Shown piece by piece: positions 25,058-32,617 of a stretch of DNA of 64,000 nucleotides. The translations under genes were made by a program, and so were the position numbers. The stretch is taken from contig JAQBOA010000045.1 of NCBI GenBank assembly GCA_028288305.1, positions 1 through 64,000 of the forward strand, in the 5' to 3' direction. This DNA is from Mucilaginibacter sp. GTDB lineage: Bacteria > Bacteroidota > Bacteroidia > Sphingobacteriales > Sphingobacteriaceae. Positions within the stretch are counted from its first letter, which is position 1. Each line of letters opens with the position of its first letter. The notes beneath the pieces were generated by a model, which had not been told where the DNA came from, did not search any database, and was given only the letters and a program-made list of their open reading frames with translations.

Positions 25058-26292
25058 TATAAGTTTAATTCTTTTATCTTTCTATATAAGGTACGTTCTG
25101 AAATCCCCAGTTCATGTGCTGCCAGCTTCCGTTTTCCCTTATGCTTTTTTAACGCTTTTCTAATCAGGTCCGATTCTTTTTCTATCAGTGAAAGGGATTC
25201 TTCAACTTCTTCTGCATCCTGTGTTATATTATACGGATTTGCATTACTATTGCTAATAACGGGTTGTTGAATGGTAAATTGCGTTTCTGGTTTTCCGGGT
25301 ATTTCAATATCCCTGTAAAGCTGGTTTATAGCTTGAGAATGACTGGCATGATTAACAGAAACACCGCCGTGTTCAATAATATCTGCTACAAGCTTTTTTA
25401 ATTCAACCATATCGCGTTTCATGTCAAACAATACTTTGTATAAAATATCGCGCTCAGAAAAATCTTCTTTATGTTGGTTATCCAATCGCATAGGCAGGTT
25501 TCTGCCACTGGTCTCATGAGGAATATAAGTAAGCAGCGTTTGTGCTGTAATTATACGATCGCGCTCCAGTACGGCCAATTGTTCGGCCATATTTTTTAGC
25601 TGCCTTACATTTCCTGGCCACGAATAATTTATTAATACCTGCTGCGCTTCATCATCCAACTGTATTGGCGGTGTACGGTATTTATCAGTAAAATCAGAAG
25701 TAAATTTCCTGAATAACAAAAAAACATCCTCTTTCCTGTCGCGCAGTGGTGGAATTTTTAAAGGAACAGTATTTAAACGGTAATAAAGATCCTCTCTGAA
25801 TTTCCCGTTTTTAACAGCCTCATAAACATCAACATTGGTGGCAGCGATAACCCGTACATTCGTTTTTTCAACTTTTGATGAACCTACTTTTATATATTGG
25901 CCCGATTCCAGTACTCTTAATAAACGCGCCTGTGTACCTAAGGGCATCTCGGCAATTTCATCTAAAAATATAGTTCCGCCATTTACGGTTTCAAAATATC
26001 CTTTACGTTCTCCCACAGCACCTGTATAAGCCCCCTTTTCGTGACCGAACAACTCTGAATCAATAGTACCTTCCGGTATTGCACCACAGTTTACAGCAAT
26101 AAACGGCCCATGCTTCCGCGGACTCATCTGGTGTATAATGTGTGAGAATACTTCTTTTCCGCTCCCGCTTTCCCCTGTTATTAAAACAGAAATGTCCGTA
26201 GGCGCAACCTGGTTCGCTATATTTATAGCCCTGTTAAGCAAAGGCGAATTGCCTATGATACCAAAGCGTTGTTTTATTTCTTGTATCTCCAT
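25057..26292 (-). CDS. Sigma-54 interaction domain transcriptional activator without receiver domain
   Basis: A 411-aa bacterial enhancer-binding protein that activates RNA polymerase-sigma54. The AAA+ domain starts almost at the N-terminus: Walker A GESGSGKE (40-47), the sigma-54 loop GAYTGA (87-92, a Phe-to-Tyr variant of GAFTGA) and Walker B GGTIFLDE (105-112). A Fis-type helix-turn-helix ends the protein (KGKRKLAAHELGISERTLYRKIKELNL). With no receiver or GAF domain, its activity must be controlled by level or by a partner. Conserved synteny with miaB and lptE is known in Bacteroidota. The start codon abuts a G-rich repeat arm that reads GGGGGGT just before ATG. Confidence 0.9.
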   Translation of the reverse strand: MEIQEIKQRFGIIGNSPLLNRAINIANQVAPTDISVLITGESGSGKEVFSHIIHQMSPRKHGPFIAVNCGAIPEGTIDSELFGHEKGAYTGAVGERKGYFETVNGGTIFLDEIAEMPLGTQARLLRVLESGQYIKVGSSKVEKTNVRVIAATNVDVYEAVKNGKFREDLYYRLNTVPLKIPPLRDRKEDVFLLFRKFTSDFTDKYRTPPIQLDDEAQQVLINYSWPGNVRQLKNMAEQLAVLERDRIITAQTLLTYIPHETSGRNLPMRLDNQHKEDFSERDILYKVLFDMKRDMVELKKLVADIIEHGGVSVNHASHSQAINQLYRDIEIPGKPETQFTIQQPVISNSNANPYNITQDAEEVEESLSLIEKESDLIRKALKKHKGKRKLAAHELGISERTLYRKIKELNL

Positions 26293-26293
26293 A

Positions 26294-26413
26294 CCCCCCG
26301 ACCCCCTAAAGGGGGAGTTAATTTAAATGTTTAATTAATAATTCTTTTAAAACCCCAAAACACGTCGCCTGATATGCCTCAGGACATAACTCCCCTTTAG
26401 GGGGTTTGGGGGA
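26294..26413. repeat. Inverted pair of C/G-rich palindromic repeats
   Basis: The left arm at 26294-26320 (ACCCCCTAAAGGGGGAGTTA core) and the right arm at 26387-26413 (TAACTCCCCTTTAGGGGG core) are inverted copies, ~23 of 27 matching, with an inner A+T-rich part. Each arm is itself palindromic (CCCCCTAAAGGGGG). Such CCCCCTAAAGGGGGAGTT copies are a common intergenic repeat in Sphingobacteriaceae. Here the right arm encodes the last MiaB codons (PQTP, stop) and the left arm touches the ATG of the sigma-54 activator. Confidence 0.75.
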
Positions 26414-27905
26414 TAACCTTCCCTATCAAAGTCGCTGTTGTGCATCTTTCAACAAGCACGTTTACATATTGGCCCGGCTTATAATTTTCATTAACCGGAA
26501 AAACAACCATAGCATTCTGGTCACTTCTGCCGCAATAATCTTTATCTGATTTTTTTGAAAATCCTTCTATCAAAACCTTTTGAACCTTCCCTACCTGTTT
26601 TTGTAAGCGCACGTAAGAATACTCTTGCTGCTTTGCCACTATTTCTTTTAACCGGTTGCGTTTTACAGCATCGGGTATATCATCAGCATAGCGTTTGGCT
26701 GCTAATGTTCCAGGCCTTTCAGAGTACATAAACATGTAAGCAAAATCAAATTGCGCATAATCCATTATACTTAATGTGTCCTTATGTTCTTCATCCGTTT
26801 CGCTGCAAAAACCTGTAATTACATCTGTTGAAACAGCACACTCAGGAATTATACGGCGTATTGCATTAATACGGTCAATATACCATTCGCGGTCATAGGT
26901 GCGGTTCATTAGTTCGAGTACCCTGCTATTGCCAGATTGTATGGGCAAATGAATGTAATTGCAAATATTATCGTGTTTTTTAATGGTATACAAAACCTCG
27001 TCAGTTATATCCTTTGGGTGCGAAGTGGAAAAACGAACCCGCAGATCCGGATTTATCAAAGCAACCATTTCCAAAAGGTTGGCAAAGTTAACAGTACCAG
27101 CCCCCTCTAAATCTCCTCCGTCAACTGGCGGAGAGACTTTTAATTGCGGCTCCAGACTTCCGGCTTCGGACTTCGGACTTCGGACTTCCGCTCCCCATTT
27201 ATATGAATCAACATTCTGCCCCAGTAATGTTACTTCCCTGTATCCCTGGTTAAACAGATCAGTACATTCCTTTATAATTGATTGCGGATCGCGGCTGCGC
27301 TCACGGCCCCTGGTAAAAGGTACTACGCAGAAAGAACACATGTTATCGCAGCCACGCATTATAGAAACAAATGCATTAATGCCATTGCTATTTAAACGTA
27401 CCGGGCTTATATCAGCATAAGTTTCCTCGCGCGATAACAGCACATTTACCGCTTTTTGACCGCTATCAACTTGTTCAATCAGGTTTGGCAGATCACGGTA
27501 AGCATCGGGACCAACTACTACATCAACTAACTTTTCTTCTTCTAAAAATTTCGACTTTAACCGTTCGGCCATGCATCCCAAAACACCAACTACCAATCCT
27601 GGGTTTTTAACTTTTGCTATGGTAAATTCTTTTAAACGGTTACGCACCCGCTGTTCGGCATTTTCACGAATGGAACAGGTATTTATAAAAATAACATCCG
27701 CGGTATTATAATCCGGTGTGGTTTCAAATCCATTTTCCAATAAAATAGAAGCTACTATCTCACTATCAGAAAAATTCATGGCACAACCATAGCTTTCTAT
27801 ATAAAGTTTGCGGCTATTACTTCCGCCGTTTAGCGGCTTTAATAACAGCGCCTCACCCTGCCTGCTCTCATCATGTACCTTATCCGGAATAACCAAATCC
27901 ATCAT
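26397..27905 (-). CDS. miaB: tRNA-2-methylthio-N6-dimethylallyladenosine synthase MiaB with a repeat-derived insertion
   Basis: MiaB is a radical SAM enzyme that adds the methylthio group to i6A37 of tRNAs. The 502-aa product has the N-terminal UPF0004 cluster cysteines C41, C77 and C111, the radical SAM motif C186-x3-C190-x2-C193, and a C-terminal TRAM domain (from ~435). It is ~30 residues longer than usual because residues ~239-271 are encoded by a dispersed intergenic repeat inserted between the conserved [12 protein letters not shown] and [14 protein letters not shown] segments. The last residues and stop fall in another repeat. It heads an operon with the sigma-54 activator and lptE. 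Confidence 0.95.
   Translation of the reverse strand: MMDLVIPDKVHDESRQGEALLLKPLNGGSNSRKLYIESYGCAMNFSDSEIVASILLENGFETTPDYNTADVIFINTCSIRENAEQRVRNRLKEFTIAKVKNPGLVVGVLGCMAERLKSKFLEEEKLVDVVVGPDAYRDLPNLIEQVDSGQKAVNVLLSREETYADISPVRLNSNGINAFVSIMRGCDNMCSFCVVPFTRGRERSRDPQSIIKECTDLFNQGYREVTLLGQNVDSYKWGAEVRSPKSEAGSLEPQLKVSPPVDGGDLEGAGTVNFANLLEMVALINPDLRVRFSTSHPKDITDEVLYTIKKHDNICNYIHLPIQSGNSRVLELMNRTYDREWYIDRINAIRRIIPECAVSTDVITGFCSETDEEHKDTLSIMDYAQFDFAYMFMYSERPGTLAAKRYADDIPDAVKRNRLKEIVAKQQEYSYVRLQKQVGKVQKVLIEGFSKKSDKDYCGRSDQNAMVVFPVNENYKPGQYVNVLVERCTTATLIGKVIPQTP
27101..27194. repeat. Dispersed repeat inserted in frame within miaB
   Basis: The plus strand reads CCCCCTCTAAATCTCC..., a CTCCG/CGGAG hairpin, GGAGAGACTTTT, then a run of 7-nt CTTCGGA units ending CTCCCC. 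This mix of a CCCCCTCTAAATCTCC repeat with ACTTCGGACTTCGG stutter is typical of intergenic DNA in this group and unlike coding DNA. It has no stop in the miaB frame and adds about 33 residues (…[14 protein letters not shown]…). Confidence 0.8.
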
Positions 27906-27925
27906 TATAATAAAAAATTAGTTTG

Positions 27926-27933
27926 CAAAAATA
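27926..27933 (-). promoter_or_regulatory. Putative -7 box of the miaB operon
   Basis: TATTTTTG fits TAnnTTTG and ends 20 nt before the miaB ATG. The dyad at 27948-27968 lies where the -33 region would be. Confidence 0.38.
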
Positions 27934-27947
27934 CATAAAATTTAATA

Positions 27948-27968
27948 TTAATGACAGATTGTCAGTAA
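27948..27968. promoter_or_regulatory. Dyad TTAATGACA-N3-TGTCAGTAA in the divergent miaB/AsmA region
   Basis: The arms match at 8 of 9 positions around a GAT spacer, within the 111-bp gap between miaB and the divergent AsmA-like gene. Symmetry and position suggest a repressor or activator site covering both promoters. No cognate regulator can be named. Confidence 0.4.
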
Positions 27969-28016
27969 TAACAAAAGAGAATTTTAATTGTTTATACACA
28001 AAATCCCAACACACAA

Positions 28017-29858
28017 GTGACTCAAAAAAATAGCCTTCGAAAAAAAAGATTGGCCCGATGGCCCTGGGTCTTGTTGGCTATATTTTTGATAATCAGCGCA
28101 TCTGCTTATTATTTTTATAACAAGTATTTGGCTAATAACCGATGGAAGCCTTTGTTACAAAGACAATTAATAGAGCTTGTATTAAAATCTACTGATAGTT
28201 TATACCATATTGAATATTCAGATTTTGACCTTAACATTACATCAGGCAATGCAATCCTGTTAAACTTCAAACTTATACCTGATACAAATATTTACAATAA
28301 GTTAGTAGCCCTTAAAAAAGCTCCCGATAACTTATTTATTTTAAGTGTTAAAAAATTATCCATTAAAAATATAGGCGCCCGTAAAGCTTACAAGGAAAAA
28401 ATATTGGATATCGATAATATCTCCATCGAAAAGCCAAGCCTTACCATTATAAATAAGCGGTTTGATTTTAATGATACTGTAAAAATCGGCAAGCCAAAAT
28501 CGCCTTATCAGTTAATTAAAAAAATATTCAAACGATTGTACATTGATTCTATTTCACTTCGCGATATCAGTTTAAACTATATAAATAAAAGCAATGCTGT
28601 AACTAAACAAACTGCATTAAATCATTTGGATATTAATATTTCAGATATTGTTGTCGATTCGTTATCAGGCAATGATCCCAACCGTTTTTATTATACAAAA
28701 GGTGTGGATGTAACGGTACACAATTACCATATTGCAACTCCCGATAGTTTATACTATGCCGATTTAAAAAAGATATACTTTAACACAGCTCAAAGAAAAA
28801 TTACATTGGATAAAATTTCTTTTCTGCCCAGGTATAACCATACAGACTTTTACAATAAGACCGGCGAAGCCGGGGATATATATTCATTAAAGTTTGATCG
28901 CATTGATATTAATGATATTGATTTGCAACGTTTTTTACGCGACCAAAAGCTTTATGCAGGTACAATGGATGTGCTTAATGCGGATGTACAGATTTATAGT
29001 AACAATTCTTTCAAGGGGAAAAAATCCATTAAAGTTGGCAAGGACCCTCAGCAGGCTTTACAAAAAGTAGCGCTGGATATGATGTTAAACCGTTTAAATA
29101 TTAAAAATGCAGCTATAAATTATTCAGAAACTGATGCAACATCAGGCGCCACAGGCCAAATTATTTTTAAGCATACCAATGGCTATATTTTAAATGTAAC
29201 TAATGATGAGGCGGAAAAAAAAATAAACCCTTACATGAAGGCATTTATTAATACCCGCTTTATGGATGCAGCACCCTTACAGGTGAACTTCAAATTTAAT
29301 TTAAATGCTAAAGATGGCGCTTTCAATTATTCGGGCGAGCTTGGTAAATTTGACGGAAGAGTACTTGATAAACTGGTAAAGCCCTTAGCCCTTGTACACG
29401 TACAATCTGCTGATGTGAAAAAACTCACCTTTAATGTAAATGCCAGTAATTATAGCGGAAAAGGTAAGCTGGAATTTTATTATAAAAATTTAAATATCCA
29501 GTTGCTCAAAAAAGTTGAAGGTAAAACCAAATTACAAAAGCAGGGCTTTGTATCATTGTTAGCCAATAACCTCATTATTGATGATAATAATCCTGACAAA
29601 AAAGGAGTATTCAGGCCAGGCCCCATCAACTTAAAGAGAGAACCTACAGTATCTTTTTTTAGCTTTTTATACAAGGGTTTACTTGATGGATTAAAACCAA
29701 GTGTGGGATATAACAAAAAAACTGAGCAGAAGGTTAATACTGCTATTAAAAAAGTTAGTAATTTGGTGGGCAAGTTCAAAAAATTTAAAGAAGATCGGAA
29801 GAACAAAATAGAAGAGCGAAAAAAAGAGCGCCAGGTAAAAAAAGATTCTTTAAACTGA
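28017..29858 (+). CDS. AsmA-like single-span envelope protein (copy 1)
   Basis: A 613-aa protein starting at GTG, with one N-terminal transmembrane helix (about 15-37) and a long beta-rich periplasmic part. The pattern of a membrane anchor, then LQRQLIELVLKSTDSLYHIEYSDFDLNI, resembles AsmA/DUF748 family proteins, which are bridge-like lipid-transfer proteins between inner and outer membrane. The C-terminal ~45 residues are strongly basic and helical (KKFKEDRKNKIEERKKERQ). It has a tandem paralog 21 nt downstream with the same layout. No catalytic motif is visible; the family call is tentative. Confidence 0.6.
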   Translation: MTQKNSLRKKRLARWPWVLLAIFLIISASAYYFYNKYLANNRWKPLLQRQLIELVLKSTDSLYHIEYSDFDLNITSGNAILLNFKLIPDTNIYNKLVALKKAPDNLFILSVKKLSIKNIGARKAYKEKILDIDNISIEKPSLTIINKRFDFNDTVKIGKPKSPYQLIKKIFKRLYIDSISLRDISLNYINKSNAVTKQTALNHLDINISDIVVDSLSGNDPNRFYYTKGVDVTVHNYHIATPDSLYYADLKKIYFNTAQRKITLDKISFLPRYNHTDFYNKTGEAGDIYSLKFDRIDINDIDLQRFLRDQKLYAGTMDVLNADVQIYSNNSFKGKKSIKVGKDPQQALQKVALDMMLNRLNIKNAAINYSETDATSGATGQIIFKHTNGYILNVTNDEAEKKINPYMKAFINTRFMDAAPLQVNFKFNLNAKDGAFNYSGELGKFDGRVLDKLVKPLALVHVQSADVKKLTFNVNASNYSGKGKLEFYYKNLNIQLLKKVEGKTKLQKQGFVSLLANNLIIDDNNPDKKGVFRPGPINLKREPTVSFFSFLYKGLLDGLKPSVGYNKKTEQKVNTAIKKVSNLVGKFKKFKEDRKNKIEERKKERQVKKDSLN

Positions 29859-29879
29859 TTAAGATAAGAAAAACAATTA

Positions 29880-31706
29880 ATGGCTTTCAAATATACAAAG
29901 CGAAGATGGCATAAAATCACAACAGTTGCTTTACTTGTACTTGCCTCATCTATTTTAGTACTTGCTTTCCTGGTTAATAGGTATTGGTCGCCGGTATTGG
30001 CAAATAAAGTAAAGGAAGTCGTTTCAAAAAGCAGCAATGGTTTATATACCATAAACTTTTCTTCTGCCGAATTACACGTAATAAGGGGAAGTATTGTTTT
30101 TTTTAATATTACGTTTAAACCTGATACAGCCATTTATAATAGGGAGAAGAAGCTACACCTTGCACCCAACAATTTAGTTGAATTGCATGTTAAGCGGCTT
30201 ACGTTATCACATATTCATCCTTTCATGTTGTATTTTCATCATAAACTCGATATTGATGAGATTACGTTAAATAACCCTGAATTAAATGTTAGCTACCAGT
30301 TAAATCATACTAAAGATACTGTTTTAAAAGATAACAGAACGGCCTGGCAAAAAATATCTAAAAGTCTCCGGTCTGTTCACATTGGAAGTATTTTATTAGG
30401 GGACGTTAAATTTAAGTACGAAGATTATTCAGGCAATAAAGTAGCAATATCTGAACTTAAAGAAATGGATTTAAGCGCCAGGGACCTGCTTATCGATTCG
30501 GCCACGCAAACTGATAGGTCCAGGTTACTTTACTGCAAAGACATTATAGCCCACCTTAATAATTATACCGGTAAAACATCAAGTGGCCTATATACTTATA
30601 AAATCAAGTCGCTTAGCCTCTCTACTTTAAAATCGCAATTGAATGTAACAGGTTTAACGTTAAAGCCTGTTGGAACGGAGAAGTTTTTTAACAATAGCCC
30701 TAACGAGCGTTTTTCTCTTCGTCTTGATTCCGTGCAGCTAAATAATTTTGATTTTTTAAATTACCATAAATACCGCGTTTTATCTGCGTCAAGCATGGTT
30801 TTAAATAGTGGTGCAATCCAAATATTCGCTAACCCTATAAAACACGATGATAGTTCAAACAAGGTAAAAACCTTTCCTAACGTCGCCCTTTATAAGATAA
30901 ATTCGGATATGAAGATTGATACGATTTTAGTGCATCGTATTAATGTGATGTATTCTGAATTTAACATAAAATCGAAAGAAATTGGAACAATAAGTTTTAA
31001 TAATACAAGCGGGAGCGTTTTAAATGTAACCACAAATAAAACTGCTTTACAAAAAAACAATATAAGTACAGCACAGCTTACCAGCTATTTTATGAATCGC
31101 GGTAAACTTAATGTATCCTTTCTTTTTAATTTAACTGATACTGAAAACACCTTCCGCTACAAAGGCAGTCTTGGGCCTATGGACCTGAGATTTGTAAATC
31201 CTGCTGTAATGCCATTAGCGATGGTAAAAATCACTTCCGGGACACTAAAACAATTCAGCTTTGATATCCAGGCTAACCGGGCAAACGACCAGGGGAAAGT
31301 TGAGCTGTTATATAATGATGTTAAAGTAAGCATATTAAAGCCGGATACTAATTTTAATAATTTAAGGAAAAAACCTATAGCCTCTATGTTTGCCAACCTT
31401 TTTATTATTAAGCATAGTAACCCTGATTTTGAAGGTGGATTGCCAAGGTCCGCATATGTTGTTTATACCCGCAAGAAAGAAATCCCATTCTTTAAATCAA
31501 TGTGGCAAACATTGTTCAGCGGAATAAAGTCCTGTGTTGGTTTTGATAAAAAAACGCAGCAAACTGTAATTGAAATGAAAAACCAACAAATAATAAAAAA
31601 ACAAAACCGGAAAATAAAAAAGGAAGAAAGGATGAGAAAAAGAATTGAAAGGCACAAAAAAAGAGACCTTAAAAAATTATTGAAAAGCAAAGAGATAAGT
31701 AGTTAA
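29880..31706 (+). CDS. AsmA-like single-span envelope protein (copy 2)
   Basis: A 608-aa paralog of the preceding protein. Matching parts are the N-terminal helix (about 16-35), the segment VKEVVSKSSNGLYTINFSSAELHV, a shared FRYKGSLGPMDLRFVNPAVMPLAMV block (the partner has FNYSGELGKFDGRVLDKLVKPLALV) and the near-identical ending logic FKSMWQTLFSGIKSCVGFDKKTQQ before a basic helical tail. Tandem duplication followed by divergence is clear. It likely sits in the inner membrane with the bulk in the periplasm. The role is unknown; lipid transport or outer-membrane maintenance is a reasonable guess. Confidence 0.6.
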   Translation: MAFKYTKRRWHKITTVALLVLASSILVLAFLVNRYWSPVLANKVKEVVSKSSNGLYTINFSSAELHVIRGSIVFFNITFKPDTAIYNREKKLHLAPNNLVELHVKRLTLSHIHPFMLYFHHKLDIDEITLNNPELNVSYQLNHTKDTVLKDNRTAWQKISKSLRSVHIGSILLGDVKFKYEDYSGNKVAISELKEMDLSARDLLIDSATQTDRSRLLYCKDIIAHLNNYTGKTSSGLYTYKIKSLSLSTLKSQLNVTGLTLKPVGTEKFFNNSPNERFSLRLDSVQLNNFDFLNYHKYRVLSASSMVLNSGAIQIFANPIKHDDSSNKVKTFPNVALYKINSDMKIDTILVHRINVMYSEFNIKSKEIGTISFNNTSGSVLNVTTNKTALQKNNISTAQLTSYFMNRGKLNVSFLFNLTDTENTFRYKGSLGPMDLRFVNPAVMPLAMVKITSGTLKQFSFDIQANRANDQGKVELLYNDVKVSILKPDTNFNNLRKKPIASMFANLFIIKHSNPDFEGGLPRSAYVVYTRKKEIPFFKSMWQTLFSGIKSCVGFDKKTQQTVIEMKNQQIIKKQNRKIKKEERMRKRIERHKKRDLKKLLKSKEISS

Positions 31707-31801
31707 CCGTATGATAACAGCATGGATATAAATTTAAATAAATTCAATTTCCGTGCAACATTTAACCGTGTAACAGCATCTTATTAAATAAACAAAACAT
31801 C

Positions 31802-32506
31802 ATGAAAAAAATTGTTTATTCCGTTTTAGCTGTAATTTTATTAATTGCAGCAGCGCTAAACGTATCAGCTCAATCTGAGCAAACAAGGCCGGTTTCCGGG
31901 TTTAATAGCATCGCCTCAGGTGGCCCGTTTGATGTACACGTAAAAATTAACGGGACCGAAAGTTTAAAATTGAAAGCCAGTCCGGATATTATTAATGAGA
32001 TTGAAACAGTTGTGGAAGGTGGGAAGTTAAAAATCAGATTTAAACATCACCACGAATGGAACCATGAAAATACCGGAAGGATTGATGTTTATGTTACTGC
32101 CAGATCCCTCTCAGCAGTAGATAATGCAGGTTCAGGGTCTATTAAGATTGATGGAGTAGTTAACGGCGAAAATGTAAGGCTAAACTTAAGTGGTTCGGGG
32201 GATATTACCTCTTCTGTTAAATCAGGAGACCTTCATGTTTCAATCAGCGGATCAGGTTCTATTCATCTTAATGGCAATGCGAATGACGCTAATATTTCTA
32301 TTGCAGGTTCAGGCGAATTGATGGGTAAAGAATTGGTAACCGGTTCGGCTTCAGTATCAATAGCCGGTTCAGGAAGCGCTTATTTTGCGGCAAATAAAAC
32401 TATATCAGCAAGTATTGTGGGATCAGGCAATGTTATCTATTCAGGCAATGCAACCACTGGCGATGTCAGAACCATTGGATCCGGAAGGGTCTCTAAATCA
32501 GAATAG
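31802..32506 (+). CDS. Head-GIN (DUF2807) domain protein
   Basis: A 234-aa secreted protein with signal peptide (1-23, ending NVSAQ) and a DUF2807 putative auto-transporter adhesin 'head GIN' domain. It shows the recurring SGSG/AGSG turns of a right-handed beta-helix (GSGSIKIDG, SGSGDITSS, SGSGSIHLNG, AGSGELMG, AGSGSAYF). The family is abundant in Bacteroidota; no enzymatic activity is expected. It starts 95 nt after the second AsmA-like gene and may be separately transcribed. Stutter repeats follow its stop. Confidence 0.82.
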   Translation: MKKIVYSVLAVILLIAAALNVSAQSEQTRPVSGFNSIASGGPFDVHVKINGTESLKLKASPDIINEIETVVEGGKLKIRFKHHHEWNHENTGRIDVYVTARSLSAVDNAGSGSIKIDGVVNGENVRLNLSGSGDITSSVKSGDLHVSISGSGSIHLNGNANDANISIAGSGELMGKELVTGSASVSIAGSGSAYFAANKTISASIVGSGNVIYSGNATTGDVRTIGSGRVSKSE

Positions 32507-32558
32507 CAGTTTGCAGTGGGCAGTTTGCAGCTAGCTTCTAACTGCCTACTGCAAACTG
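32507..32558. repeat. Inverted stutter repeat between head-GIN gene and sprA
   Basis: CAGTTTGCAGTGGGCAGTT (32507-32525) pairs with an inverted copy at 32540-32558 (18 of 19). More CACTGCAAACTG copies follow to about 32625, into the last codons of sprA. It fills the gap between two converging genes and may act as a bidirectional terminator, though no T-run is present. Confidence 0.6.
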
Positions 32559-32617
32559 CTCACTGTTATTGCAGTTAGCTTTTAAACTGCTCACTGCAAA
32601 CTGGCCACTGCAAACTA

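Noticed and set aside
27101..27194. Sequencing or assembly error as the source of the MiaB insertion
   Set aside because: The frame is open over the whole insert with conserved MiaB blocks on both sides in the same frame; an error would be unlikely to add ~100 nt of a known repeat style without a frameshift.
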